A DNA stretch of 36,802 bases from Streptococcus entericus DSM 14446 (GCF_000380025.1 NZ_KB904162.1:1-36802); one strand, 5' to 3'; counted from the stretch's first letter, positions 25,613 through 35,806 are shown. Made by a program: numbers and translations. The notes: generated by a model from the letters alone, not told the origin.

Positions 25613-25618
25613 ATTTTA
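25613..25618 (-). promoter_or_regulatory. Extended -10 of ppc
   Basis: TAAAAT on the minus strand preceded by TGG, about 57 nt upstream of the chosen ppc start codon, in the 150-bp divergent region with pepF. Confidence 0.45.
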
Positions 25619-25668
25619 CCATATTTTTAGGAAAAAGAGTAGAACTGGGGAAATGATGGATTTTTTGC

Positions 25669-25674
25669 TATAAT
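25669..25674 (+). promoter_or_regulatory. Extended -10 of pepF
   Basis: TATAAT preceded by TGC at 25666-25668, 33 nt before the pepF start codon. No good -35 is visible. Confidence 0.6.
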
Positions 25675-25707
25675 AGTCAATGACTAACGATAAAGGAGAC
25701 AACACAA

Positions 25708-27504
25708 ATGAAACAACGTGCCCGTTCAGAATTTCCAGAAAATGAACTCTGGGACTTAACCGCTCTCTACAAAGACCGCGAAGATTTTCTAAATGCGATG
25801 GAAAAGACCTTAGAGGACATCAGCCTCTTTAGCCGCAACCATCAACACTTGCAAACGGTTGACGAGTTCACCGCTGCTCTGATGGAACTGGAGCAGATTT
25901 ATATCGCCATCAGCCATATCAGCGCTTATGCCTTCATGCCTCAGACAACGGATTATGGGGAAGAAGAGTTCGCTCAACTTGCAGCAGCAGGGGGCGAGTT
26001 CATGACCAAGGCACGGGTTGCCTTATCCTTCTTTGATACAGCCCTTATGTCCGCTGAGCTGTCAGTCCTAGACGAGCTAGAGAAAAACCCTCAGTTCAGC
26101 TCAGCCATTCGCCAAGCAAAACTCCAGAAAAAACATGCTCTAACCCCTGAAGTGGAAAAGGCACTAGCCAATCTGCGCGAGGTGTTTGGCGCCCCTCACG
26201 ACATCTATACGAAGATGCGGGCAGGCGACTATGCTATGGAAAGTTTCGAGGTTGATGGGAAAACCTATGAGAACGGTTTTGTGCTTTATGAAAACTTTTA
26301 TCAGAACCATGACAATGCCGAGGTGCGTGAAAAAGCCTTCCGATCCTTCTCAGAGGGTCTTCGCAAGCACCAACATGCTGCTGCTGCTGCCTATCTTGCT
26401 CAAGTAAAATCCGAAAAACTCGTGGCAGATATGCGTGGCTATGACAGTGTCTTTGATTACCTGCTAGCTGGCCAGGAAGTTGATCGTCAACTGTTTGACC
26501 GCCAGATTGACCTGATTATGAATGACTTTGGGCCGGTAGCACAAAAATACCTCAAACATGTCGCTAAGGTTAATGGTTTAGAGAAGATGACCTTTGCAGA
26601 TTGGAAACTCGACCTTGATAGCGCCCTCAACCCTGAGGTGTCTATCGACGACGCCTACGATTTGGTCATGAAAGCCTGCGCTCCTTTGACAGAAGAATAC
26701 ACCCGCGAAATCACTCGTTATCAAGAAGAACGCTGGGTTGACTTTGCTGCCAATACTGGTAAAGAATCTGGAGGTTACGCCAACGACCCTTACCGTGTCC
26801 ATCCTTATATCCTGATGAGTTGGACTGGTCGGATGAGTGATGTCTACACCCTGATTCACGAAATCGGTCACGCTGGTCAGTTTATCTTCTCAGATAACCA
26901 CCAAAGTTACTTTAACGCTCATATGTCAACTTACTTTGTCGAAGCCCCATCGACGCTTAACGAGCTGTTGCTCAGCGATTATTTGGAGAATCAACTAGAC
27001 GATCCTCGGCAGAAACGCTTCGCCCTTGCTCACCGCCTAACTGACACTTACTTCCATAACTTTATCACCCATCTTCTTGAGGCGGCTTTCCAACGCCGAG
27101 TTTACACCTTGATTGAAGAGGGCAAGACGTTCGGGGCAGAACAGCTGAATGCCATCATGAAAGAGGTCCTAAGCCAGTTCTGGGGAGATGCTATTGACAT
27201 TGACGATGACGCTGCGCTCACCTGGATGCGTCAAAGCCACTACTACATGGGCTTGTACAGCTATACTTATTCAGCTGGACTTGTCATTTCAACCGCTGGC
27301 TACCTCAATATCAAAAACAATCCAAATGGTGCCAAGCAATGGTTGGACTTGCTCAAATCAGGGGGTAGCCAAACACCACTCGACTCCGCCCTGATTATTG
27401 GTGCTGATATTTCTACAGATAAACCGTTGCGCGACACCATCGCCTTCCTAGACGAGACTGTTGAGCAGATTATGGCTTATTCAGCCCTATTAGGTCAAAG
27501 CTAA
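25708..27504 (+). CDS. pepF: Oligoendopeptidase F
   Basis: A 598-residue cytoplasmic M3B metallopeptidase that cuts medium-length peptides internally. The N-terminal helical domain begins ARSEFPENELWDLTALYKD, typical of PepF. The zinc motif HEIGH lies in TLIHEIGHAGQ (about residues 386-390) with a downstream glutamate ligand in FVEAPSTLNE. The late YSYTYSAGL segment shapes the substrate channel. It has AAAGGAG before the ATG. It stands alone between two terminators. Peptides imported by Opp, encoded downstream on the other strand, are its likely substrates. Confidence 0.96.
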   Translation: MKQRARSEFPENELWDLTALYKDREDFLNAMEKTLEDISLFSRNHQHLQTVDEFTAALMELEQIYIAISHISAYAFMPQTTDYGEEEFAQLAAAGGEFMTKARVALSFFDTALMSAELSVLDELEKNPQFSSAIRQAKLQKKHALTPEVEKALANLREVFGAPHDIYTKMRAGDYAMESFEVDGKTYENGFVLYENFYQNHDNAEVREKAFRSFSEGLRKHQHAAAAAYLAQVKSEKLVADMRGYDSVFDYLLAGQEVDRQLFDRQIDLIMNDFGPVAQKYLKHVAKVNGLEKMTFADWKLDLDSALNPEVSIDDAYDLVMKACAPLTEEYTREITRYQEERWVDFAANTGKESGGYANDPYRVHPYILMSWTGRMSDVYTLIHEIGHAGQFIFSDNHQSYFNAHMSTYFVEAPSTLNELLLSDYLENQLDDPRQKRFALAHRLTDTYFHNFITHLLEAAFQRRVYTLIEEGKTFGAEQLNAIMKEVLSQFWGDAIDIDDDAALTWMRQSHYYMGLYSYTYSAGLVISTAGYLNIKNNPNGAKQWLDLLKSGGSQTPLDSALIIGADISTDKPLRDTIAFLDETVEQIMAYSALLGQS

Positions 27505-27585
27505 GTTGATTGTCTCCGAGGCACCGTTTCACAGCCTTAGACACCCCAGTAAACAAAAGAGCGAGGAAAATCCTTCCAAACCATC

Positions 27586-27631
27586 AAAACGCATCATGTC
27601 AGGCAAGCAAATATCTGACATGATGCGTTTT
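27586..27631. terminator. Long perfect hairpin downstream of pepF
   Basis: Arms 27586-27602 and 27615-27631 are exact 17-bp complements with a 12-nt loop, flanked by A-rich and T-rich sides. It is the probable pepF terminator, 80 nt past the stop. The 300-bp gap 27505-27804 otherwise holds only a smaller imperfect hairpin near 27675-27715 and the opp terminator. Confidence 0.8.
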
Positions 27632-27734
27632 CTAAGTCCAGTCTGAAGCACCTTGAATACCTTCCCATAAAACTAGAGGCAGCAGCATGACATCATGCCA
27701 GCCCTAGTTGTGCCCTCGTCTGTTAATGCCACAG

Positions 27735-27784
27735 AAAAAACCACCCGTTTTGATAGATGTCCTCTATCCTTCGGGTGGTTTTTT
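27735..27784 (-). terminator. Terminator of the opp operon
   Basis: Stem 27735-27747 with 27772-27784 (AAAAAACCACCCG and its complement), plus an inner GATAGA/TCTATC stem. It is T-rich in both directions and sits 20 nt past the oppF stop. Confidence 0.85.
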
Positions 27785-27804
27785 TATTTTAGGTTATTTA
27801 AAAA

Positions 27805-28731
27805 TCAGAGGTGCTTGCGGCGGTAATCAGCAATCTCTGCCTTGTTCCCCCAGACATAGTGACCCGGCTTGATTTCTACCATTTCAGGCTTATCAACCGA
27901 ATAGTCATGCGTATCTGGATTGTAGACAATCAATTCCTTCTGGCGTTCCAAGATTGGATCTGGAATCGGCACGGCAGACAAAAGTGACTGAGTGTAGGGA
28001 TGGATTGGGTTATTGAACAACTCTTCTGTCTCCGCCACCTCAACGATAACCCCCTTGTGGATAACCGCGATACGGTCTGAGATAAAGCGCACCACAGACA
28101 GGTCATGAGCAACAAAGAGATAGGTCAACCCAAGCTCGTTTTGCAACTTCTTGAGGAGGTTAAGCACCTGAGCACGGACAGACACATCAAGGGCTGAAAT
28201 CGGCTCATCAGCGATAACCAACTCAGGGTGCATGACCAAGGCGCGTGCGATACCAATCCGCTGGCGTTGTCCACCTGAGAATTCATGAGGATAGCGAGTT
28301 AAATGCTCAGGCAAGAGACCAACTGCCGTAATCATCTCACGCACTTTGTTCTTGCGATCCTCTTCATTTTCGAAGAGGTTAAAGTTGTAAAGACCTTCAG
28401 AAATGATGTAATCGACAGTCGCACGGTCGTTAAGGCTAGCTGCAGGGTCTTGGAAGATCATCTGAATTTTACGAATGACCTCACGACGCTTATCCGCAGG
28501 CAATTTCCCGTTAATCTTATCCCCGTTGAATACAATATCACCCTTGCTGGTTTCATTAAGACCAATAATGGCGCGACCAATAGTTGTCTTACCTGAACCA
28601 GATTCGCCAACAAGAGAGAAGGTTTCACCTTTGTTGATAAAGAAGTTGGCATTCTTAACGGCAACAAATTTCTTTTTGCCCTCGCCAAAGGAAATTTCTA
28701 AGTCTTTAATCTCAACTAATTTTTCAGTCAT
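27805..28731 (-). CDS. oppF: Oligopeptide ABC transporter ATPase OppF/AmiF
   Basis: A 308-residue ABC ATPase, one half of the OppD/OppF pair that powers peptide import at the inner membrane face. It has Walker [10 protein letters not shown] (about 41-49), Q-loop [11 protein letters not shown], signature [15 protein letters not shown], Walker [13 protein letters not shown] and H-loop FVAHDLSVV. The C-terminal oligopeptide-type extension ([12 protein letters not shown]) is present. It is the last gene of oppABCDF, 3 nt after oppD, followed by the operon terminator. Amino-acid layout matches the AmiF type of streptococci. Confidence 0.96.
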   Translation of the reverse strand: MTEKLVEIKDLEISFGEGKKKFVAVKNANFFINKGETFSLVGESGSGKTTIGRAIIGLNETSKGDIVFNGDKINGKLPADKRREVIRKIQMIFQDPAASLNDRATVDYIISEGLYNFNLFENEEDRKNKVREMITAVGLLPEHLTRYPHEFSGGQRQRIGIARALVMHPELVIADEPISALDVSVRAQVLNLLKKLQNELGLTYLFVAHDLSVVRFISDRIAVIHKGVIVEVAETEELFNNPIHPYTQSLLSAVPIPDPILERQKELIVYNPDTHDYSVDKPEMVEIKPGHYVWGNKAEIADYRRKHL

Positions 28732-28734
28732 TTC

Positions 28735-29793
28735 CTACCCCTTTCCAGCCAGTTTGGCGCTGATTTTGTCATGCAAGTTTTGAATGATGGCTGGTTTCTC
28801 AACCTTAGGTGCATCTGGATGCAAGAGCCATGTCTTAGCCCAATGAGTATCCGTAACTTGGAAAGCCGGTGGGTGCTCTTCAAAATCAATCTGCATGGCA
28901 TAGTCAGAGCGAAGAGCAAAGGCATCACCTTTCAATTGCGCATAAAGAGATGGCGGTGTCCCCGGAATAGAGAACAACTCTTCGCCAGCAGCACCCAACT
29001 GTGGCAAGCTAGACAATAAGCTCCAAGTGTACGGGTGACGTGGATCATAGAAAATCTCCTCAACCGTACCAAACTCGATGATTTCCCCAGCATACATCAC
29101 CGCTACCTTGTCAGCAATCGACGCCACCACACCTAAGTCATGGGTGATAAAGATAGTGGTAAAGTTATACTCACGTTGCAAGGTTTTCAGAAGAGCAATA
29201 ATCTGAGCTTGAATGGTCACATCAAGCGCCGTTGTCGGCTCATCACAGATAAGAATATCTGGTTTACAAGCCAAGGCAATAGCAATAACGATCCGCTGAC
29301 GCATCCCTCCAGAATACTGGAATGGGTACTCATCAAAGCGACGTTCAGGATCAGGGATACCAACCTTGACCATATAGTCAATAGCCATAGCCTTAGCTTC
29401 GGTTGGCGAAACCCCTTGGTGCTTGATAATCACTTCTGTGATCTGCTTACCAATCGTCAAAATCGGGTTAAGGCTGGTCATCGGGTCTTGGAAAATGGTT
29501 GCAATTTTTGCACCACGGATAGCCTGCCAATCGTCATTGGTCTTCAGCTCAGTTAACTCTTGACCACGGTACATCACGCTACCGCTAGCCACTCGACCGT
29601 TTGACTCTAACATACCGGTGAACACTCGCGTGAGTACAGATTTTCCAGAGCCAGATTCACCAACAAGTGCCAGCACCTCACCTTCTGTCACATCGACAGA
29701 CACGCCGCGAATGGCCGTCAACACGCGGTCACGGACATCAAATTCCACCACCACATCTTTGGCAGTTAATATTACATTTTTTTGTTCTGTCAT
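28735..29793 (-). CDS. oppD: Oligopeptide ABC transporter ATPase OppD/AmiE
   Basis: A 352-residue ABC ATPase. Motifs: Walker A GESGSGKSV, Q-loop TIFQDPMTSLNP, signature YSGGMRQRIVIAIAL, Walker B ILICDEPTTALD, H-loop FITHDLGVV. A long C-terminal oligopeptide-transporter region includes HPYTWSLLSSLPQL. It differs from OppF in signature and length, as expected for the heterodimer partner. The gene starts 8 nt after oppC. Confidence 0.96.
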   Translation of the reverse strand: MTEQKNVILTAKDVVVEFDVRDRVLTAIRGVSVDVTEGEVLALVGESGSGKSVLTRVFTGMLESNGRVASGSVMYRGQELTELKTNDDWQAIRGAKIATIFQDPMTSLNPILTIGKQITEVIIKHQGVSPTEAKAMAIDYMVKVGIPDPERRFDEYPFQYSGGMRQRIVIAIALACKPDILICDEPTTALDVTIQAQIIALLKTLQREYNFTTIFITHDLGVVASIADKVAVMYAGEIIEFGTVEEIFYDPRHPYTWSLLSSLPQLGAAGEELFSIPGTPPSLYAQLKGDAFALRSDYAMQIDFEEHPPAFQVTDTHWAKTWLLHPDAPKVEKPAIIQNLHDKISAKLAGKG

Positions 29794-29801
29794 ATAAACT
29801 C

Positions 29802-30728
29802 CTATCTATGTGAACGTGGGTCACTAGCATCTGCAAGGTTCTGACCGCTCAGGTAGAGTGAAATAGACACTAACACCAAAATAGTCAGAGGAATCCAGAA
29901 TAAATACCAGTTTGTGGTGACGTTAACTGAGTAGTTTGAAATCAAGCGTCCTAAACTTGGTACTGTGATTGGAAGTCCAATTTGGAAAGCTGACAAGAAA
30001 GCTTCATAAGAAATATAACCCGGCAACATTTGCGACAACTGGGTCACAATCACTGAGATTAACTGTGGCAAGATGTTTTTGATAACCATCTTGACAGTCG
30101 GCGTTCCAAGCGTTTGACTGGCTAAGTTGTATTCCAAATCACGGTAGCGCATCACTTGCACACGGATACTGTAGGCCACGCCCATCCAACCAGTCATGGT
30201 CATGGCAAAGATAAGGTTCCAGAAACCTGTTCCCAGCGCATAACTCAAGACAATGACAATCAAGAAGCTTGGGATGTTTGAAATAATGTTGTAGATTTCA
30301 ATCATCACACGGTCAAAACCTTTTGACACACCCCAAATACCACCAACGATAACACCAATAACGAGGTTAATCGTCGTTGCAATGATGGAAATGAGGATGG
30401 AGTTTCTCGCACCAAACCAAACAGCATCAAAGAGCGAGTGACCATTTTTATCCGTACCAAACCAGAACTCACCATTAGGCCAGATAAAACGTCTGGAGAA
30501 ATCATTGATTTTGCTGACATCATTGTAATCATAATCTGAAAACAAAGGGTATAAGAAACTGATGAGAAGGATGAGTGTTAAAATGCTTACCATCACAATA
30601 CTAGAGCGTTTTTTCCAAAATTGACGGAAAACAGACTGCCAGTAGGAATAGCTCGGCGTATCAATAACCTCAGAGGCAAAATCATCACGCTGAACAAATT
30701 GAAATTTTGATTGATTAATCGTTGACAT
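29802..30728 (-). CDS. oppC: Oligopeptide ABC transporter permease OppC/AmiD
   Basis: A 308-residue permease. A basic cytoplasmic N-terminus leads into a first membrane helix ([20 protein letters not shown]), the OppC-type loop [21 protein letters not shown], and a binding-protein-dependent transport core with several helices and the EAA-like segment around [19 protein letters not shown] that contacts the ATPases. It forms the membrane pore with OppB. Its first base overlaps the last base of oppB. Confidence 0.95.
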   Translation of the reverse strand: MSTINQSKFQFVQRDDFASEVIDTPSYSYWQSVFRQFWKKRSSIVMVSILTLILLISFLYPLFSDYDYNDVSKINDFSRRFIWPNGEFWFGTDKNGHSLFDAVWFGARNSILISIIATTINLVIGVIVGGIWGVSKGFDRVMIEIYNIISNIPSFLIVIVLSYALGTGFWNLIFAMTMTGWMGVAYSIRVQVMRYRDLEYNLASQTLGTPTVKMVIKNILPQLISVIVTQLSQMLPGYISYEAFLSAFQIGLPITVPSLGRLISNYSVNVTTNWYLFWIPLTILVLVSISLYLSGQNLADASDPRSHR

Positions 30729-32230
30729 TATTTGCCTCCTCCTTTAGTTGATAATTTGATACGTGGGTCAAGAACTGTCATGAGTAAGTCACCCAAGAAT
30801 ACAGCTAAAATGGAAAGGGCTGAGAAGATAAAGTTCAACCCAACAACCATGTTGATATTGTTTGCTTTGATGGCATCAATGAGCATTTTACCCATACCAG
30901 GGAAAGCAAATACGGTTTCCGTAAAGGTTGCACCCACGATAACACCCAAAATAGCACCTGGAATACCCGCAACAATCGGAACCATCGCATTTTTGAAAAT
31001 GTGTCGTGTCATGATTTCTTTCTCATTGAGACCTTTAGCACGCGCAAAACGAACGTAATCGCTCAGTTTTTGGTCAACCAGATAACGACGTGTCCACAAA
31101 CCTAGACTAAGTGAGCCCAAGAAACCTAGAACCAAAGCAGGTAAGATATACGAACGAATATCTTGTGCCCCGTAAGTTGGGAACAAATCAGGAAGGCCTG
31201 TCAAAGAACCCAAGAAACGGAAAACGTAGATGAAGGCAATAGATGGGATAGCAATGAGGAAGGTCAATGTCCCAGATGAAATCGAGTCAAACAACTTCCC
31301 AGAGTGCTGAGCCATGAAATAGCCTAACGGTAATGCAATCAGATAAGAAATCATCACGCCAAATATCCCAATGAGCGCAGAGTTGGCAATCATTGATGGG
31401 TCAGTCTGCAAGTTTTGAGTTTTGGTGTAGGCATCACCCTCACCAAATAGAGCAGCCGTTTTCTTATCCACACTACTTGGTGTCTGATAAGTCCGGCTAT
31501 AGATGTCAATGGAGCTAGATCGCTTCGTTCCATTTGGGAAAGTCACTTCTTTTAAGAGCTTTTTCCCTTGGGTTTGAGTGATAACTTGAAGAACAGGAAC
31601 CTTGCTGAAGGTTGGATAAGATACACCAAGGTTTAACTTGACAAAATTCTGATGAATAAACGGAAACTGTCCATTAAAATACAGCAGATATTTATGCTTA
31701 GTTCCTGAACCAACCAAGGCAAAACCAGCTGATGGGTCATTTTCAAAACGCAAATAACGTTCTAAATCAGGATTTTTGGCATCTTTAATACGCCATGGGT
31801 GATCAATTTCGATTAAATTGGTGAAGAAATTGAGAACACGTGAAAACATGGGGATTTCACGTGTGGCATAAAATGCCCCGCTCTCTGGAAACTGGTGAAG
31901 AGTCCAGCCATTGCCAAGAGAAGCAATGTAATCCTCATAGATTTTTTTATTGGTGTCATTCACTTCACCAGTGACTGATGGATCAAAATCGTTTGCTTTG
32001 TCCAACAACTCTTTTGATGTCCAATAGTTGATGTACCCCATTCTCTCGTAAACACCATTTTCATAGTTGACCTTTTTATCAGGCTGGGCAGCCATTTTGG
32101 TGTAGTTTGGGTCATTATTAAAAATCTTTGTCCTAGGCACCATCGTGAAAATCAACACATAAGTCAATGTGGTGATGGCAAATAAGGAGACCAAAGATCT
32201 CAATAATCGACTGAAAATATATTTCTTCAT
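30728..32230 (-). CDS. oppB: Oligopeptide ABC transporter permease OppB/AmiC (long form)
   Basis: A 500-residue permease, partner of OppC. The start [17 protein letters not shown] at 32230 has GGAGG at 5-nt spacing; the frame could open four codons earlier only with a TTG that overlaps that site. A first helix is followed by a large external insertion (about residues 30-270), a hallmark of streptococcal AmiC/OppB, which is much longer than enteric OppB. The core with five further helices follows, with the ATPase-contact segment [21 protein letters not shown] and [10 protein letters not shown]. Confidence 0.95.
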   Translation of the reverse strand: MKKYIFSRLLRSLVSLFAITTLTYVLIFTMVPRTKIFNNDPNYTKMAAQPDKKVNYENGVYERMGYINYWTSKELLDKANDFDPSVTGEVNDTNKKIYEDYIASLGNGWTLHQFPESGAFYATREIPMFSRVLNFFTNLIEIDHPWRIKDAKNPDLERYLRFENDPSAGFALVGSGTKHKYLLYFNGQFPFIHQNFVKLNLGVSYPTFSKVPVLQVITQTQGKKLLKEVTFPNGTKRSSSIDIYSRTYQTPSSVDKKTAALFGEGDAYTKTQNLQTDPSMIANSALIGIFGVMISYLIALPLGYFMAQHSGKLFDSISSGTLTFLIAIPSIAFIYVFRFLGSLTGLPDLFPTYGAQDIRSYILPALVLGFLGSLSLGLWTRRYLVDQKLSDYVRFARAKGLNEKEIMTRHIFKNAMVPIVAGIPGAILGVIVGATFTETVFAFPGMGKMLIDAIKANNINMVVGLNFIFSALSILAVFLGDLLMTVLDPRIKLSTKGGGK

Positions 32231-32248
32231 GCTATCCTCCAAATCCCA

Positions 32249-32284
32249 AAAGAACTTCCTCTAGGTGATTAGCGGAAGTTCTTT
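32249..32284 (-). terminator. Intercistronic hairpin between oppA and oppB
   Basis: Perfect 11-bp stem (32249-32259 with 32274-32284), 14-nt loop, a short T-run on the leftward transcript. Such a partial terminator after the binding-protein gene commonly lets oppA mRNA exceed that of the permease genes. Confidence 0.7.
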
Positions 32285-32301
32285 AGGGTTAAAGTTTCTT
32301 C

Positions 32302-34278
32302 TTATTTAACGTGTTTCGCGAGGTCTTCTTGAGCTTTCGCATTTGATTCTGCTTTCTCTTTCAACCATTTCTCACGAGCCGCTTCGTATTCTTTTGCTGT
32401 CACTGCATTCTCTTGCAATTTCAGGTATTTGTATGATTCTGAACCTTTGATACCTGTCCATGAGAATGAATTAGTAAAAGGTACATGTTTGCTTACAGAC
32501 GGGCGACCACCAGCTGAGATAATCGGCAAGAGTACTGAGGCATCGGCAAGAGTTGCTTCTGCTTCTGCGTACTTGCTGTAGCGTGCTGCCACATCAGATG
32601 TTTCTTTTGCCGCATCAGTCAACTGTTGGTTCAATTTCTCAAGACCAAGTGTTTTCACGATTTCTGGGTTTGAGCCAGCATCAACACCAATAATCTTCAA
32701 GTTTTCACCTTTTTCTGGGTTAAAGACGTCAAGGAAAGTTGATGGGTCTTGGAAGTCAGGTCCCCAACCAGATACAGTTGAGATATCGTAGTCTTCTTGT
32801 GAGGCATTTTGTGCATAGTAAGTTGCTGCATACAACGGATCTTCGTCCATTGGCAAGATGTCGATTTGGACATTCTCAGCACCAAGCGTTGACTCGATTG
32901 ATTCTTTGATAGATCCAACACGGCTCATCATCAAATCAGATGTTTGAAGAGCTGGGATATCGATACGGATTGGGAAGGTTACTCCTTGAGCTTCCAATTC
33001 CTTCTTAGCTTTGTCAAACTCAGCTTTTGCTTTCTCTGGGTTGTAAAGACCGTCCTGAGCGTCTGAGAAGTCAACGTCTTTCCACTCTGAGCTATGAGCC
33101 GCCATCTTTTCAGCAAAGATCTCCCCGTAAGTTTGCTCACCAACGTTTACAAAAGTTGGTGCAGTCAACATGTTACGGATACCTTTAGTTTTGGCATCTT
33201 CACCAGCTGCTTGAGCGTGGTAGTTGGCACGGCTGATCGCAAAGTTAAGAGCTTGACGGAAGTCTTTGTTTAAGAGAGCTTTCTTGGTAGATTCTTTCTC
33301 TGCGTCAGTTGTTTTTGCTGTATGATTGTAGCTGGTACGGTTAACGTTGATAGCGCCGTAGTAAATCGTACCATTTTGCTGACCATAGACGATGTTGTCT
33401 GCAAACTTCTCTTTTACTGAAGAGTAGTTAGATGCGTTTGGCAAGATAGTTGCTGCGGTAAACACACCTTTTTCAAATTGATCGATAAAGGTTGACATAT
33501 CTGAACCATCAGTGTAAGTCAACTTGATGTTTTCGATAGCTACTTTATCAGCATCCCAATAGTTAGGGTTTTTCGTGTATTCAAGTGATGACTTAGCTGT
33601 CATTGCAGAAATCAAGTATGGTCCGCTGTAAAGGATGCTGCTTGGGTCAGCTGAACCGAAGTCGTCGCCTTTACTTTCCAAGAATTCTGCATTAACTGGG
33701 AAGAGAATACCCATGGTCAATTTAGAGTTCCAGTAAGGCTCTGGCTGTGTCAAAGTGTATTGAACAGTTTTCTCATCAATGGCTTTGATGCCAACAGTTG
33801 AGAAGTCTTTTGTTTCACCTTTAACGTAGGCATCCAATCCTGCGATAGAGTTTTGAACGAGGTAGAGAGCTTCTGCATCACCTGAATGATCGGCAGCATA
33901 TTTCAAACCAGTTACAAAATCTTCGGCAGTCACATTAGCGTATTCTTCGCCTTCAACAGTAAACCACTTGGCATCATCACGAAGAGTGTAGGTATAAGTC
34001 AAACCATCTTGAGAAACTGTCCAGTCTTCAGCAAGTGATGGTACAAAGTTACCGTACTCATCATTTTCTAAGAGACCATCTACAACGTTACCAATAATAT
34101 CTCCAGTTGAGTTCTTGTTCACCAAAAGATAGTTCAATGACTCAGGGTCGCTATTATAAGCGTAAGTATAGGTTGTTGGAGCTGATGAGCTGCTTGATGA
34201 ACCATTACCACAAGCTGCCAAAACAGCCGCAGATAACAAGGTCACACCACCAAGGGCAAGAATTCTGCTTTTCTTCAT
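32302..34278 (-). CDS. oppA: Oligopeptide-binding lipoprotein OppA/AmiA
   Basis: A 658-residue extracellular substrate-binding lipoprotein (SBP_bac_5 family). The signal peptide MKKSRILALGGVTLLSAAVL ends at the lipobox LAAC, so the mature protein is lipid-anchored at Cys23. A serine-rich linker follows, then the peptide-binding fold with AEDWTVSQDGLTYTYTLRDD and VTAEDFVTGLKYAAD, typical of OppA. It captures peptides for OppBCDF, and in streptococci such proteins can also take up signalling peptides. It has a GAGGT ribosome-binding site and a promoter with a CodY-like box upstream. It is the first gene of the operon. Confidence 0.96.
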   Translation of the reverse strand: MKKSRILALGGVTLLSAAVLAACGNGSSSSSSAPTTYTYAYNSDPESLNYLLVNKNSTGDIIGNVVDGLLENDEYGNFVPSLAEDWTVSQDGLTYTYTLRDDAKWFTVEGEEYANVTAEDFVTGLKYAADHSGDAEALYLVQNSIAGLDAYVKGETKDFSTVGIKAIDEKTVQYTLTQPEPYWNSKLTMGILFPVNAEFLESKGDDFGSADPSSILYSGPYLISAMTAKSSLEYTKNPNYWDADKVAIENIKLTYTDGSDMSTFIDQFEKGVFTAATILPNASNYSSVKEKFADNIVYGQQNGTIYYGAINVNRTSYNHTAKTTDAEKESTKKALLNKDFRQALNFAISRANYHAQAAGEDAKTKGIRNMLTAPTFVNVGEQTYGEIFAEKMAAHSSEWKDVDFSDAQDGLYNPEKAKAEFDKAKKELEAQGVTFPIRIDIPALQTSDLMMSRVGSIKESIESTLGAENVQIDILPMDEDPLYAATYYAQNASQEDYDISTVSGWGPDFQDPSTFLDVFNPEKGENLKIIGVDAGSNPEIVKTLGLEKLNQQLTDAAKETSDVAARYSKYAEAEATLADASVLLPIISAGGRPSVSKHVPFTNSFSWTGIKGSESYKYLKLQENAVTAKEYEAAREKWLKEKAESNAKAQEDLAKHVK

Positions 34279-34336
34279 AGGATTTACCTCAATTTTTTCT
34301 TTTTATAAACAGCCAAGTTTTGGGTTTATGTTCTCC

Positions 34337-34364
34337 ATTATACCATAAAAAAATCTTAATGCAA
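34337..34364 (-). promoter_or_regulatory. Promoter of oppA
   Basis: On the minus strand -35 TTGCAT (34364-34359), 16-nt spacer, -10 TATAAT (34342-34337). Transcription starts about 50 nt upstream of the oppA start codon. Confidence 0.75.
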
Positions 34365-34367
34365 GTG

Positions 34368-34382
34368 ATTATTCTGAAAATT
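34368..34382. promoter_or_regulatory. CodY-box-like sequence upstream of oppA
   Basis: The 15-mer ATTATTCTGAAAATT matches the CodY consensus AATTTTCWGAAAATT at 13 of 15 positions. It lies 4 bp upstream of the oppA -35 box. CodY represses opp genes in several lactic acid bacteria when branched-chain amino acids are plentiful, so the site is plausible; binding is inferred. Confidence 0.55.
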
Positions 34383-34526
34383 TCGCATTTCTTTTAAGAT
34401 TTTTTTGAGCTTTTTCTGACTTTCTCCGATTTTTTGGCTGTTTTAGCACCTTTTATGTCAGGTAATGTCACATCGCTTTGTGCGGTATAGAAGATACACC
34501 TATCGAATTCTTATTTCTTCGAGATG

Positions 34527-34535
34527 TGTTATAAT
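34527..34535 (+). promoter_or_regulatory. Extended -10 of the dacA-like gene
   Basis: TGT followed by TATAAT (34530-34535), 33 nt before the start codon at 34568. The -35 is poor. The 289-bp divergent region to oppA holds both promoters and no gene. Confidence 0.6.
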
Positions 34536-34567
34536 AGAGAAAACATCGCACACAAGGAGCCTGCGCA

Positions 34568-35806
34568 ATGAAAAAATATTTGGTTGGTTTAGTTCTACTC
34601 GTTAGCCTAGTCATACCGCCCCTAGCCTTTGCCTCAACCATTGAACTTCCAGCAAAGGCTGGAATGGCAGTTGAGGTTCGCACAGGAAAAATCCTCTACG
34701 AAAAGAATGCTGATCAAAAAGTCCCTGTCGGTAATCTTAGTCGCTTGCTAACTCTCTACCTCGTTTATGATGCTGTTAAGGCAAAGCGAATCAACTGGGA
34801 CGATAAGGTGACCATCAATGACTATGCTCTGCAATTAACCCAAGAGCCAGATATCCCAAATGTCACCTTTACCCATCCGCAGTACAGCGTGAAAGATCTT
34901 ACCAAAGCTAGCCTCATCTCTGCCTCAAGTTCTGCCTCTGTTGCTCTGGCTGAGCACGTCGCAGGCAGTGAGCAAGAAGCCGTCGAGGAAATGCGACGCC
35001 TCTTGGATAACTGGGGCATTAAGAAACACTCATTGGTCAATGCCTCAGGGGTAAACAACCGTTATCTGGGAGACTACCGTTTAGAAAACAGTCCTGAAGA
35101 CGCTGAAAATCAGCTGTCTGCTCGAGATCTAGCCATCATCAGCTATCGTCTCATCAATGATTTCCCAGAGGTCTTAGAACTATCTGAAGCCACTCAGGGT
35201 AATTTTGGTGGCGAACCAATTCCGACTTACAACTACCTGCTGGAAAATATGCCTTATGCTCGCCTTGACACTTACGGTCTAATAACGGGAACATCGACAG
35301 ACGCAGGGTCTGGTCTGATTAGTCTCTCCTACGAGAACCGCATGCAGGTTCTGAGCATCTTTTTGGACGTTGATGGTGGTCGTGAGGATAGCGATAAGCG
35401 CTTCCTGGTTGCTCATGATTTTTTGAATCAAATTGCTGAGCAGTTCCATTTGCAAAAGGTCTTGCCAGCCAGCACTAGCTATAAAGACACGCCTGCACCT
35501 GTCTTAGACGGTGTCGTGGATAAGGTTTCTGCCGTTACGCAAGATGATTTTTATGTCGTCACAACTCCAGATACTGTTGACAACGTTCAGTTAAAGGCTG
35601 TCTTTCCCGATAAAACAAACTACGCCCCCATCAAAGAGGGACAAGTGGTCGGGCAAGTAGTCTTTGATGATAAAAAACTGGTTGGAAAAGGGTATCTTGC
35701 AGACTTACCAAGTATGTCCCTCATCGCCGAAAATGAGGTCGCAAGGACTAACCTTCTAAAGATTATCTGGAATCACTTTGTCCAATATATCATCGATAAC
35801 CTCTGA
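34568..35806 (+). CDS. DacA-like D,D-carboxypeptidase homologue with altered catalytic motifs
   Basis: A 412-residue exported protein with the low-molecular-weight penicillin-binding protein (peptidase S11) layout: signal peptide ending near AFA/ST, the S11 domain (ELPAKAGMAVEVRTGKILYE ...), a PBP5-like C-terminal beta domain (about 310-390) and a C-terminal amphipathic membrane-binding helix (LLKIIWNHFVQYIIDNL). All three active-site motifs look altered. The SxxK position reads N56-L-S-R59 (GNLSRLLTLYLV), the SxN region reads SASSSASVALAE without the Asn, and KTG reads I239-T-G. It may therefore be a non-catalytic homologue. AAGGAG precedes the ATG. In streptococci a dacA gene often neighbours opp. 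Confidence 0.88.
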   Translation: MKKYLVGLVLLVSLVIPPLAFASTIELPAKAGMAVEVRTGKILYEKNADQKVPVGNLSRLLTLYLVYDAVKAKRINWDDKVTINDYALQLTQEPDIPNVTFTHPQYSVKDLTKASLISASSSASVALAEHVAGSEQEAVEEMRRLLDNWGIKKHSLVNASGVNNRYLGDYRLENSPEDAENQLSARDLAIISYRLINDFPEVLELSEATQGNFGGEPIPTYNYLLENMPYARLDTYGLITGTSTDAGSGLISLSYENRMQVLSIFLDVDGGREDSDKRFLVAHDFLNQIAEQFHLQKVLPASTSYKDTPAPVLDGVVDKVSAVTQDDFYVVTTPDTVDNVQLKAVFPDKTNYAPIKEGQVVGQVVFDDKKLVGKGYLADLPSMSLIAENEVARTNLLKIIWNHFVQYIIDNL

